In this document: positions 9,015-17,641 of the stretch, in pieces | Numbering within the stretch: position 1 is the stretch's first letter | Layout: each line of letters opens with the position of its first letter | DNA from: Steroidobacteraceae bacterium | GTDB taxonomy: Bacteria > Pseudomonadota > Gammaproteobacteria > Steroidobacterales > Steroidobacteraceae | Direction: 5' to 3' | Assembly (NCBI GenBank): GCA_025458905.1 | Contig: JALORN010000004.1 | Coordinates: forward strand, 1-64,000 | DNA: 64,000 bases | Notes under the pieces: model-generated | Seen by the model: only the letters and a program-made list of their open reading frames with translations | Database searches by the model: none | Told to the model about the DNA's origin: nothing | Translations under genes and position numbers: made by a program

Positions 9015-10451
9015 TCAGCTGGTGTAGGCCCGCTCGCCGTGCTCGTTGATGTCGAGCCCTTCGCGCTCCTTCTCCTCGACGACGCGCAGCCCGACCACGA
9101 GGTCGGCGATCTTGAAGGCGACGAACGCCGTGACCGCGCTCCAGACGATCGTCACGCCGACGCCCTTGGCCTGGATCCACAGCTGCGTGCCGATCGGGTT
9201 CGAGCCGACGGTGGCGGTGACCCAGTCCATCACGAGGCCGGGGCCGCCGAGCGACTGGGTGTTGAACACGCCGGTCAGCAGCGCACCGAGGATGCCGCCG
9301 AGGCCGTGCACGCCGAACACGTCGAGCGAGTCGTCGGCGCCGAGCAGCTTCTTGAGGCCGGTGACGCCCCACAGGCAGACCACGCCGGCCGCGAGGCCGA
9401 TCACCAGCGCGCCCATCATGCCGACGTTGCCGGCGGCGGGCGTGATCGCGACCAGGCCCGCGACCGCGCCGGAGGCGGCGCCGAGCATCGAGGGATGGCC
9501 CTTCAGCGCCCACTCGGCGAACGTCCAGGCGATCACCGCGGCCGAGGTCGCGAGGAAGGTGTTGAGGAAGGCGAGCACCGCGGCGTTGCCGGCCTCGAGC
9601 GCGGAGCCGGCGTTGAAGCCGAACCAGCCGACCCACAGCAGCGCGGCGCCGACCATCGTGTGCACGAGGTTGTGCGGCGGCATCGCCTCGCGGCCGTAGC
9701 CGGTGCGCTTGCCGACCATGTACGCGCCCACCAGGCCCGCGATGCCTGCGTTGATGTGCACCACGGTGCCGCCGGCGAAGTCGAGCGCGCCCCACTGCCA
9801 GATCAGCCCGGCCTTGGAGTTGAGGTCCGCGACCACCTCGGCGCTGGTGTAGGCGTCCGGGCCCATCCAGAACCAGACCATGTGCGCGATCGGCAGGTAG
9901 CTGATCGTGAACCAGATCACCATGAACACCAGCACCGCCGAGAACTTCATGCGCTCGGCGAACGCGCCGACGATCAGGCAGCAGGTGATGCCGGCGAAGG
10001 TGGCCTGGAACGCGACGAACAGCAGCTCGGGGATCACCACGCCCTTGCTGAAGGTCGCGGCCATCGCGAACGAGCCGGCGGCGGCGTCGAAGGTGCCGTC
10101 GAGGAACAGCCGCCCGAGACCGCCGATGAACGCGCTGCCCTCGGTGAAGGCGAGCGAGTAGCCGTAGATGCACCACAGCACGACGATCAGGGAGAAGCCG
10201 ACCATCACCTGCATCAGCACCGAGAGGATGTTCTTGGCGCGCACCAGGCCGCCGTAGAACAGCGCGAGCCCGGGCAGCGTCATCAGGATCACCAGCAGCG
10301 TGGACACCAGCATCCAGGCGTTGTCGCCCTTGTCCGGCACGGGTGCGTCCTGCGCCAGTGCGAGTGCGGGCAGCCCGCAGGCCAGCGCGGCGGCGGCCGC
10401 GCGCGATGCCCGGGCGCGACCCCGGACGGTGGTTCGACTCTCGATGCTCAT
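9015..10451 (-). CDS. amtB: ammonium transporter AmtB
   Basis: A 478-aa channel of the Amt/Mep/Rh family. Residues 1-33 are a cleavable signal peptide (LPALALAQDAPV). Eleven membrane helices follow with the Amt signatures FYGGLVRAKN, the pore histidines in VHINAGIAGLVGAY and in HGLGGILGALLTG, and GWFGFNAGSALEAG. The C-terminal tail VVEEKEREGLDINEHGERAY is the conserved segment that GlnK contacts to close the channel. It lies 27 bp downstream of glnK on the same strand, the usual glnK-amtB operon, and would be expressed under nitrogen limitation from the sigma-54 site upstream of glnK. Confidence 0.97.
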   Translation of the reverse strand: MSIESRTTVRGRARASRAAAAALACGLPALALAQDAPVPDKGDNAWMLVSTLLVILMTLPGLALFYGGLVRAKNILSVLMQVMVGFSLIVVLWCIYGYSLAFTEGSAFIGGLGRLFLDGTFDAAAGSFAMAATFSKGVVIPELLFVAFQATFAGITCCLIVGAFAERMKFSAVLVFMVIWFTISYLPIAHMVWFWMGPDAYTSAEVVADLNSKAGLIWQWGALDFAGGTVVHINAGIAGLVGAYMVGKRTGYGREAMPPHNLVHTMVGAALLWVGWFGFNAGSALEAGNAAVLAFLNTFLATSAAVIAWTFAEWALKGHPSMLGAASGAVAGLVAITPAAGNVGMMGALVIGLAAGVVCLWGVTGLKKLLGADDSLDVFGVHGLGGILGALLTGVFNTQSLGGPGLVMDWVTATVGSNPIGTQLWIQAKGVGVTIVWSAVTAFVAFKIADLVVGLRVVEEKEREGLDINEHGERAYTS

Positions 10452-10478
10452 CTTGCTTTTCTCCCGGCTCGACGTGGG

Positions 10479-10925
<447 letters not shown>

Positions 10926-10958
10926 CTATGCTTTCGGTCGCTCCGGCCCCGAACCGGA

Positions 10959-10976
10959 TTGCAGCTTCCGTGCCAG
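10959..10976 (-). promoter_or_regulatory. candidate sigma-54 promoter of glnK-amtB
   Basis: Read on the minus strand the sequence is CTGGCACGGAAGCTGCAA. This fits the RpoN consensus YTGGCACGRNNNTTGCW with one mismatch (C for T at the start of the -12 block). It points towards glnK and lies about 140 bp before the start codon. A loose GCAC-type dyad further upstream (near 11025-11045) might be an NtrC site, but it is too weak to call. The other 300 bases between glnK and ubiK hold no gene that I can support. Confidence 0.6.
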
Positions 10977-11144
10977 CAGCGCCTCCGCCTCAAGTGCGTG
11001 ATTTGGCGCCTGCTGCCCGGTCCGGGCGCACTGTTTTGGAGCCGGCCCCGGGTGTGCTGCGCCACGGCGGGGCAGGTGTCGCAGGCCGCCCGGCGAAGGT
11101 CGCCCGGCGCAGGCGTTCCGCGAGAATCCGAGGAGGCACGACCG

Positions 11145-11393
11145 ATGGAACAACCCCGTATCGAAGACATCGCCCGTCGGCTGATGGAGAGCCTGCCGCC
11201 GGCGCTCCGCACGATGCAGCAGGACATCGAGACGAACTTCCGCGCCGTGCTGCGCGCTAACCTGGGCCGGCTCGACCTCGTCGCGCGCGACGAGTTCGAC
11301 GCCCAGTCCAAGGTGCTCGAGCGCACCCGCGCGCGCCTCGAGGAGCTCGAGCGCCGCTTCGCCGAGCTCGAGTCGAAGCTGCCCCCGGGCTAG
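11145..11393 (+). CDS. ubiK: ubiquinone biosynthesis accessory factor UbiK (BMFP family)
   Basis: An 82-aa protein of the YqiC/BMFP family. It starts MEQPRIEDIARRLMESLP. An amphipathic N-terminal helix is followed by VARDEFDAQSKVLERTRARL and a coiled-coil C-terminus (LEELERRFAELESKL). In enterobacteria UbiK trimerises through the coiled coil and supports aerobic ubiquinone synthesis with UbiJ. The ATG at 11145 follows a strong GAGGAGG site; the much longer open frame upstream is not coding. It lies 10 bp before the ComM gene, an arrangement common in gamma- and betaproteobacteria. Confidence 0.92.
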   Translation: MEQPRIEDIARRLMESLPPALRTMQQDIETNFRAVLRANLGRLDLVARDEFDAQSKVLERTRARLEELERRFAELESKLPPG

Positions 11394-11403
11394 GTCCCGT
11401 CCG

Positions 11404-12942
11404 ATGGACGTCGCGCGCATCGCCTGTCGCGCCCAGGTGGGGCTCGCGGCGCCACCGGTCGCGGTCGAGGTGCACCTCGGCAGCGGACTGCCGTCGTTCG
11501 CGATCGTCGGCCTCGCCGCCACCGAGGTGAAGGAGAGCAAGGAGCGCGTGCGCGCGGCGCTCGCCAACGCCGGCTTCGAGTGGCCCGCCGGCCGCATCAC
11601 CGTCAACCTCGCGCCGGCCGACCTGCCGAAGGACGGCGGGCGCTTCGACCTCGCGATCGCCGTCGGCATCCTCGCGGCCTCGGGGCAGGTGGCGCGCGCG
11701 GCGACCGGGCGCCTCGCGGGCCTGGAGCTGCTCGGCGAGCTCGGCCTCGCGGGCGAGCTGCGGGCAGTGCGCGGCGCGCTGCTCGCGGCGCGTGCAGCCG
11801 CGGCCGCCGGTCGCGTGCTGGTGCTGCCGCGGGCCAACGCACCCGAGATGCGGCTGCTGCCCTCGCTCGGCGCGCGCGCCGCGGCCGACCTGCTCGAGGT
11901 CTGCCGCGCGCTCGACGACGCGGCGCCGCTGCCGCTGGCACACGAGATCGAGTGGCCGGCCGCCGCCGCGGGCGACGCCGCGTCCGCGCCCTCGCTCGCC
12001 GATGTCTGCGGCCAGGCGTTCGCCAAGCGCGCGCTGCGGGTGGCGGCCGCCGGCGGCCACAGCCTGCTGCTGGTGGGGCCGCCCGGCTGCGGCAAGAGCA
12101 TGCTCGCGCAGCGCCTGCCGACGCTGCTGCCACCGCTCGGCGAGGCCGAGGCGATCGACGTCGCCGCGGTCGCCTCGGTCGCGGGCGTGCCGCCGGCCTG
12201 GCCGGTGCCGCGCCCGTTCCGCGCGCCGCACCACACCGCCTCGGCCGGCGCGATCATCGGCGGCGGTGCGCGTGCGCTGCCCGGCGAGATCACGCTCGCG
12301 CACCTCGGCGTGCTGTTCCTCGACGAGTTTCCCGAGTTCGACCGCCGCGTGCTCGAGGCGCTGCGCGAGCCGCTGGAGAGCGGCGTGGTGTCGATCTCGC
12401 GCGCCGGCCTGCAGGCGGAGTACCCGGCGCGCTTCCAGCTGGTGGCGGCGATGAACCCCTGCCCCTGCGGGCACCATGGCGATCGCGCGCGCGCCTGTCG
12501 CTGCCCGCCGCGCGAGCTCGAGCGCTACCGCGCGCGGCTCTCCGGTCCGCTGCTCGACCGCATCGACCTGCGCGTCGCGCTCGAGACGGTGGGCGAGGCC
12601 GATCTCGCGGCGCATCGGCTGGCGCTCGACCGCGGCGAGGCGCGGCGCGAGACCGAGCGCGCCATCGCCCAGGTGCGCGCCGCGCGGGCGCGCCAGCAGG
12701 CGCGCCAGGGCCGCCTCAACTGCGCGCTGGCGGGCCCGTCGCTCGAGCGCTGCGCGCAGCCGACGCGCGCGGCGCTGCAGACGCTGGCCCTCGCGCGCGA
12801 CAAGCTCGGCCTGAGCCTGCGCGGCACGCACCGCACGCTGCGGGTCGCGCGCACGCTCGCCGACCTGGAGGACAGCGAGAGCGTGGGCGAGGCACAGCTC
12901 GCCGAGGCGATCCAGCTGCGGCGGGCGCTCGGTGGCGACTGA
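11404..12942 (+). CDS. comM: YifB/ComM family Mg-chelatase-like AAA+ ATPase
   Basis: A 512-aa cytosolic hexameric AAA+ protein of family-standard length. The N-terminal ChlI-like/Lon-protease-fold domain (residues 1-170) precedes Walker A GPPGCGKSMLAQRLP near residue 222 and Walker B VLFLDEFPEF near 305. The Cys-rich NPCPCGHHGDRARACRC segment and the C-terminal Mg_chelatase_C domain follow. ComM is a branch-migration helicase that helps integrate DNA during natural transformation; other relatives are only called YifB. It sits directly downstream of ubiK and is probably co-transcribed. Confidence 0.93.
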   Translation: MDVARIACRAQVGLAAPPVAVEVHLGSGLPSFAIVGLAATEVKESKERVRAALANAGFEWPAGRITVNLAPADLPKDGGRFDLAIAVGILAASGQVARAATGRLAGLELLGELGLAGELRAVRGALLAARAAAAAGRVLVLPRANAPEMRLLPSLGARAAADLLEVCRALDDAAPLPLAHEIEWPAAAAGDAASAPSLADVCGQAFAKRALRVAAAGGHSLLLVGPPGCGKSMLAQRLPTLLPPLGEAEAIDVAAVASVAGVPPAWPVPRPFRAPHHTASAGAIIGGGARALPGEITLAHLGVLFLDEFPEFDRRVLEALREPLESGVVSISRAGLQAEYPARFQLVAAMNPCPCGHHGDRARACRCPPRELERYRARLSGPLLDRIDLRVALETVGEADLAAHRLALDRGEARRETERAIAQVRAARARQQARQGRLNCALAGPSLERCAQPTRAALQTLALARDKLGLSLRGTHRTLRVARTLADLEDSESVGEAQLAEAIQLRRALGGD

Positions 12943-13014
12943 TCACCGCGGGCGCGCATCGGGCGTGGCGGCGGGCGCCCGGCCGCGCGGCACGCGCCTT
13001 GCGCGGGCATCGCG

Positions 13015-13515
13015 ATGAGCTTCGTGGTCACGCTCGGCCTCGACGAGTGCACGTTCGCGCTGCTCGATGCCCTGCGCCGCGAGCACTTCCCCCCGGCGCG
13101 CAACTTCCTGCCCGCGCACCTCACGCTGTTCCACCAGCTGCCCGAGGATCCGGCCGCCGCCGTCGAGGGCACGCTCGCGGCCGCGGCCCGGGGCACCGCG
13201 TCGTTCCCGCTCGTGGTCGGTCCGCCGCGCCCGCTCGGTCGCGGCGTCGCACTCGCGGTGCAGGCCGAGGCGCTGCACGCGCTGCACCGGCGGCTCGCCG
13301 AGGCCTTCCGGCCGTGGCTGACGCGCCAGGATGCGCAGGGCTTCCGTCCGCACGTGACCGTGCAGAACAAGGCCGACCCGGCCTCCGCACGGGCGTCGTT
13401 CGAGCGACTGCGGGCCGAATGGTCGCCGCACCCCGGGCGCGGCGAAGCCCTGCTGCTGTGGCGCTATCTAGGGGGGCCGTGGGAGCGGGTCGCCGAGCAT
13501 CGGTTCGGCGCGTGA
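13015..13515 (+). CDS. 2'-5' RNA ligase family protein (2H phosphoesterase fold)
   Basis: A 166-aa cytosolic protein. It carries the two HxT/Sx motifs that define the 2H superfamily: HLTLF near residue 35 and HVTVQ near residue 113. ThpR and related proteins act as RNA 2',3'-cyclic phosphodiesterases or 2'-5' ligases; the physiological RNA substrate is not known. The start is the ATG at 13015, 73 bp after comM, possibly as a third gene of the ubiK-comM unit. It is convergent with the cytochrome c gene downstream. Confidence 0.82.
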   Translation: MSFVVTLGLDECTFALLDALRREHFPPARNFLPAHLTLFHQLPEDPAAAVEGTLAAAARGTASFPLVVGPPRPLGRGVALAVQAEALHALHRRLAEAFRPWLTRQDAQGFRPHVTVQNKADPASARASFERLRAEWSPHPGRGEALLLWRYLGGPWERVAEHRFGA

Positions 13516-13655
13516 TCACGTCGGCGCGTGGCTGGCGGGTCGGCGGAGCGGCGGCAGATGGGGATGCGCATGCGGCGGCGACTCCTCGGGCAGGTTGCCG
13601 AGCCGGACGCTGGGGCCGACGCGGTCGCGCGCGCACCTGCCCCGGTCACGCGATC

Positions 13656-13694
13656 CACAAAAAAACACGGCCCGTCCAGCGGGACGGGCCGTGC
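13656..13694 (-). terminator. Rho-independent terminator of the cytochrome c gene
   Basis: On the minus strand a perfect 12-bp GC-rich stem (GCACGGCCCGTCC with its complement, 3-nt loop) is followed by about eight T residues. It begins 30 bp after the stop codon at 13726 and is the clearest intrinsic terminator in the window. Confidence 0.9.
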
Positions 13695-13725
13695 GACGTC
13701 GGAACGAACGGCTGGGAGGCGCCGG

Positions 13726-14253
13726 CTACTTCGCGAGGCTGACCATGTAGTCGACGGCTGCCTGGATCTGCGCGTCGCTGGCGTCGGTGCGGCCGCCCTT
13801 GGCAGGCATCACGCCGGCCTTGCCGGTGTAGCCCTCGATCGCGTGCTTGTAGAGCGTGGCGGTGCCCTGCGCGAGGCGCGGCGCCCAGGCGGCCCTGTCG
13901 TCGGCCTTGGGCGCGCCACCGATGCCGGCGCCGTGGCAGGCGGTGCAGACGGCCTCGTAGACCCCCTGGCCGTCGTCCGGCAGCGCGGCCAGCGCGCCGG
14001 CGCCGGTGTCGGCCGAGCCGGTGGGCGGGTCGATGACCAGCGCACTGTTGTCCTGGCCGGCGACGGCCACGCGGGCGAAGGGCTTGACCCGCTCGGCGAC
14101 CCCCGCAACGTATTCCGGATCGGAGCGCACGTGCTGCACCTGGGTGTTGGCGCCGACGGCGCGGGCGAACGCCATCAGGATCAGGGCCGCCGCGACCAGC
14201 AGGCCGATGACCACGCTGAACACGTTGAAAAACTGGGAATCCTGCTTGCTCAC
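13726..14253 (-). CDS. membrane-anchored class I cytochrome c (c5-like)
   Basis: A 175-aa protein. Residues about 13-32 form an uncleaved membrane anchor (VVIGLLVAAALILMAFARAV). A single haem-attachment motif CTACHG lies near residue 98, and a methionine in GVMPAKGG near 150 is the likely sixth ligand. The start is a GTG at 14253 (SKQDSQFFN), which matches family N-termini and has a GGA-type site; the frame upstream is not coding. Such cytochromes carry electrons in the periplasm between bc1-type donors and terminal oxidases or reductases. The gene stands alone and is followed by a strong terminator. Confidence 0.9.
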   Translation of the reverse strand: MSKQDSQFFNVFSVVIGLLVAAALILMAFARAVGANTQVQHVRSDPEYVAGVAERVKPFARVAVAGQDNSALVIDPPTGSADTGAGALAALPDDGQGVYEAVCTACHGAGIGGAPKADDRAAWAPRLAQGTATLYKHAIEGYTGKAGVMPAKGGRTDASDAQIQAAVDYMVSLAK

Positions 14254-14448
14254 GATCTCGTCCGGTGGGGGTCTTTTCGAAGGGTCGGGAGTATAGCGGG
14301 TCGGGCCGGCAGGGCCCACCGGACGGGTCCCCGGGGCGCCGGCGGCGCCCTTGCCGAACCGCGAAGTGGCCGGCCGAGAGGCGAGCGCTCGTCGCGGCCG
14401 CCGCGCACGTCCCACGCGCGTCGCGGTGGCCCCCCGGCGGCGGGCCGG

Positions 14449-16278
14449 TCAGGTCCGCGGCGGCTCGAGCGAGCGCAGCCGGCGGATCGCGGTGACGTCC
14501 GGCAGCCGTCGCAGGAACAGGGTCGCTTCGCGCGCGCCCATCGGATGGCTGACGAGGTAGCCCTGGGCCTCGCGGCAGCGGTGCGCGCGCAGCAGCACGA
14601 GCTGCTCGGGGCGCTCGACGCCCTCGGCCGCGACCCGCAGGCCGAGGGCCTGCGCCATCTCGAGCGTCGCGCGCGCCAGCGCGGCGTCGCGACCGCCGCC
14701 GGCCAGTCGCGCCACGACCCGGCGGTCGACCTTGACGCGGTCGATCGCCAGTTCCATCAGCCGCGACGGGTCGCTGAAGCCGTTGCCGAAGTCGTCGATG
14801 GTCACCAGCGCGCCGAGGCGCTTCAGGCCGTCGATGGCGCGCCGCGTCGCGGCCTCGTCGGCGAGCAGCGCGGCCTCGGTGAGCTCGATCTCCAGGCGAT
14901 CCCCCGGCAGTGCCGCGTCGGCGAGCGCGCGCTCGACCTCGCCGAGGAAGTCGGGGCCGACGAGCTGCGAGGGCGAGACGTTGACGGCGACCCGCCCGAG
15001 CGGCAGGCCGGCGGCGAGCCAGCCGGCCGCGTCGCGGCAGGCGCGCGCCAGCACCCAGCCGCCGATCTGCGCCATCAGGCCGCTCGCCTCGGCGATCGGC
15101 AGGAACTCGCTCGGCGCGATCGCGCCGATGCCGGGCAGGTCCCAGCGCAGCAGCGCCTCCATCGCGCAGACTTGGTCGCTGCCGAGGTCGACCAGCGGCT
15201 GGTAGACGAGCCGCAGCTGCTGGTCGGGGATCGCGAGACGCAGGCCCGCCTCGAGCGTCGTGCGGCGCGCCGAGAGCTCCGACATCGAGCGGTCGAAGAA
15301 CGCGAACGGCTCGCCGCGCGAGCGCTTGGCGTGGTACATCGCGAGGTCGGCGTGCTTCAGCAGCTCGTCGATGTCGGCGCCGTCCTCGGGCCACATCGCG
15401 ATGCCGATCGACGGCGAGACGGTGATCTCGTGGGCGTTGACGCGCGCCGGCTCGGCGAGGCGCTCGAAGATGCGCTGCGCGACCGCGCTCGCGTCGTCGC
15501 GGCTCGCGACCTCGGCGAGGTAGACGATGAACTCGTCGCCGCCCTGGCGGGCGAGCAGCCGGCCGTCGCGGATCGTCGCGCCGTCGGCCGCCGCCTCGCC
15601 CTGGCTCTGCACCACGCGGTCGGTGTCGCGCACCGCGGCGTTGAGGCGCGCGGCGACCTGCCGCAGCAGCTCGTCGCCGACCGCGTGGCCGAGCGTGTCG
15701 TTGATGCGCTTGAAGTCGTCGAGGTCGAGGAACAGCACCGCGGCGGCGCTCGCGGCGCCGGGCGCGCGGCGCAGGTCGGCCGCGACGCTGGAGCGGAAGT
15801 TCTCGCGGTTGGCGAGGCCGGTCAGCGAGTCGAAGTACGCGAGGCGCCGCACGTGCGTCTGCGCGGCGCGCTTGGCGGCGAGCGCGCGCGCCAGCTGGCG
15901 GATCTCGCGCGGGTGGAATGGCTTCTGCAGCAGGAAGGTACGGTCCGGGGCCGCGCCGTCGGCGATCAGCGCCTCCGGGTCGAGTCGTGCGCAGTCGGTG
16001 CACAGCACCACGTCGGCCTCGGGGTCGAGCTTCACGAGCTCGCGCGCCGTGCGCAGCGCCTGCGCGCCCGAGGCTGAGGGCAGGTCGAGGAAGATGGTGT
16101 CGAAGTGCCGGCCGTCGCGCGCCGCGCGGCGCATCGCCTCGACCGCCTCGACGCGGTCGCGGACGTACTCGGCGGCGAAGCGGCGCTGGGTCGACGCGAA
16201 CGCGTCCTGCCAGCCGTCCCAGGAGCCGCTGGCCTCGTCGACGACGAGCACGTGGATCTGCGGCAGCGGTTCGCTCAC
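14449..16278 (-). CDS. REC-GGDEF-EAL cyclic-di-GMP signalling protein
   Basis: A 609-aa cytosolic protein. Residues 6-125 form a receiver-like domain (IHVLVVDEAS, TIFLDLPSA with a possible phospho-Asp, and LLQKPF with the conserved Lys). A GGDEF domain covers about residues 155-325 with an intact RQGGDEF active loop, and an EAL domain covers about 345-590. In the EAL domain EALLRW, NVSPSQL, ELTE, DDFGNGF and AEGVE are present; the usual DFGTGYSSL and KIDRSF loops are altered to DFGNGFSDPSRL and VKVDRRVV. It may make or degrade c-di-GMP or do both; a full set of key acids suggests catalysis is possible. The GTG at 16278 begins the conserved part. It is a single gene. Confidence 0.9.
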   Translation of the reverse strand: MSEPLPQIHVLVVDEASGSWDGWQDAFASTQRRFAAEYVRDRVEAVEAMRRAARDGRHFDTIFLDLPSASGAQALRTARELVKLDPEADVVLCTDCARLDPEALIADGAAPDRTFLLQKPFHPREIRQLARALAAKRAAQTHVRRLAYFDSLTGLANRENFRSSVAADLRRAPGAASAAAVLFLDLDDFKRINDTLGHAVGDELLRQVAARLNAAVRDTDRVVQSQGEAAADGATIRDGRLLARQGGDEFIVYLAEVASRDDASAVAQRIFERLAEPARVNAHEITVSPSIGIAMWPEDGADIDELLKHADLAMYHAKRSRGEPFAFFDRSMSELSARRTTLEAGLRLAIPDQQLRLVYQPLVDLGSDQVCAMEALLRWDLPGIGAIAPSEFLPIAEASGLMAQIGGWVLARACRDAAGWLAAGLPLGRVAVNVSPSQLVGPDFLGEVERALADAALPGDRLEIELTEAALLADEAATRRAIDGLKRLGALVTIDDFGNGFSDPSRLMELAIDRVKVDRRVVARLAGGGRDAALARATLEMAQALGLRVAAEGVERPEQLVLLRAHRCREAQGYLVSHPMGAREATLFLRRLPDVTAIRRLRSLEPPRT

Positions 16279-16553
16279 GGGCGGTGGGGTCCCTCGTCGG
16301 AAGTGGACGGCCGCGATGCGCCTCGCCCCGGCGAAGCGCACCAGCCTTGCACTCGGAGGCTAGGCCGTCGGCCGCCGCGGCGTGCGGCTTAAGTCACAGT
16401 CGCGTCGTGCGATCGCGACGGTCGGGCAGGGCGTGTGACGGTCGTCACGTTTCCCGCCCCTCGCCGCAGCCCGGCGCCGATCCGCTAGAGTGCAGCGGCG
16501 CCGCGGCACCTGGTGCCGCGCATCGCCCGGTACATCCACGAGGAGCGCTCCGC

Positions 16554-17132
16554 ATGCTGCCCGAACCCTGCCGTTCGCCGTCCGACCGCCCGTCGCGCTG
16601 CGGCATCCGGGGCGTGGCGTTCGCGCGCGCGCTGGTGCTCGCCTGCACCCTGGCGACGCAGGTCGCGGCCGGTGCCGGTGCCGCCGCGGGCCCGGCAGTC
16701 CTCGCCGCCGCGTCACCCGGTGGCGCCACGGCGAACGGTGCGAGCGCGCCGGGAGGCGTCGCCGTGGAGCAGGCGTGGTCGCGCGCCACCGTGCCCGGCA
16801 TGACGGTCGGCGTCGGCTACCTGACGTTGGTCAATCGCGGCCGGGTCGCCGATGCCCTGGTCGGCGCGAGCAGTCCGCTCGCCGCGCGCGTCGAGGTCCA
16901 CTCCAGCCGTATGGAGGGCGGAACGATGCAGATGCGCCAGTTGCAGCGCGTCGAGCTGCCGCCGGGCCAGGTGGTGCGCTTCGAACCCGGCGGCCTGCAC
17001 CTGATGCTGGTCGGGCTGGAGCGGGCGCTGGTCGCCGGCGAGTCCGTGCCGTTGCTGCTGCGCTTCGCGGCCGGGGGCGAGCGGCGCGTGCTGCTGCGCG
17101 TCGAGCCGCTCGGTCACGCCCCGTCGCGCTAG
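16554..17132 (+). CDS. periplasmic copper chaperone PCu(A)C family
   Basis: A 192-aa exported protein with a strong GAGGAGCG site before the ATG at 16554. The N-terminal 60 residues hold a long, Ala-rich signal region. The mature domain carries the PCu(A)C copper motif: H and M in VEVHSSRMEGGTMQM, then the distal pair in GGLHLMLVGL. Family members bind Cu(I) through His and Met and deliver it to the CuA centre of cytochrome oxidase together with Sco. No Sco or oxidase gene is adjacent, so a more general copper-trafficking role is also possible. It ends with a 4-bp convergent overlap with the TPR lipoprotein gene. Confidence 0.88.
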   Translation: MLPEPCRSPSDRPSRCGIRGVAFARALVLACTLATQVAAGAGAAAGPAVLAAASPGGATANGASAPGGVAVEQAWSRATVPGMTVGVGYLTLVNRGRVADALVGASSPLAARVEVHSSRMEGGTMQMRQLQRVELPPGQVVRFEPGGLHLMLVGLERALVAGESVPLLLRFAAGGERRVLLRVEPLGHAPSR

Positions 17133-17641
17133 TCGCGCGACTCTTCCCGCTGGCCGCGTGCGCGCCGGCTCTCGGCGATCACGCGCCGGGCCGCCGCCTC
17201 GGCGGCCGGGTCGCCGCTCGCCCGGGCGAGCGCCTTGCGCCCCATCGCCTCGGCCTGCGCCGCGTTGCCCTGCGCCTGCCGCACCTTCGCGAGCTCGATC
17301 CACAGCAGCGGGTTGTCCGGCTCGATGCGCATCGCGCGCTCGAGCGTGGCCGCGGCGACGGCCGGCTCGCCGCGCGCGAGCTGGCCGCGCGCCTGGGTGA
17401 CCAGCGCACCCGCAGCGGTGCCGAGCGCGTAGCGGCGCGCAGCCGGCGCGGCGGGTCGCGCCGGTCCTGCGGGCGGGCGCTCGCGCCCGGCGCTGGCGCT
17501 GCCCGGCGCGGGTGCCGGCACAGGCGCTGGCACCGGCACCGGCACCGGCGGGCCCGGTGTCTCGCAGCCGGCGACGCAGGCGAGCGCCACGAGCAGCGCG
17601 GCGTGGGTGCCGAGTGCGTGTCGCAGGGTGCGTCTCTTCAT
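17129..17641 (-). CDS. TPR-containing lipoprotein downstream of PBP1B
   Basis: A 170-aa protein. A lipoprotein signal peptide ends in LLVALACVAGC. A Pro/Val/Ala repeat linker (VPVPVPAPVPAPAP) follows, and then about three tetratricopeptide-like helices (LERAMRIEPDNPLLWIELAK, RQAQGNAAQAEAMGRKAL). The gene start overlaps the mrcB stop by four bases (ATGA), so the two are coupled. A lipid-anchored TPR protein made together with PBP1B may be a cofactor of the synthase, in the way that LpoB is, although it does not resemble LpoB in sequence; this is inference from context. Confidence 0.82.
   Translation of the reverse strand: MKRRTLRHALGTHAALLVALACVAGCETPGPPVPVPVPAPVPAPAPGSASAGRERPPAGPARPAAPAARRYALGTAAGALVTQARGQLARGEPAVAAATLERAMRIEPDNPLLWIELAKVRQAQGNAAQAEAMGRKALARASGDPAAEAAARRVIAESRRARGQREESRD

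Noticed and set aside
13528-16077. 849-codon plus-strand frame antisense to the cytochrome c and GGDEF-EAL genes
   Set aside because: Low-complexity composition, crosses a clear terminator, and lies entirely opposite two genes with strong domain evidence.
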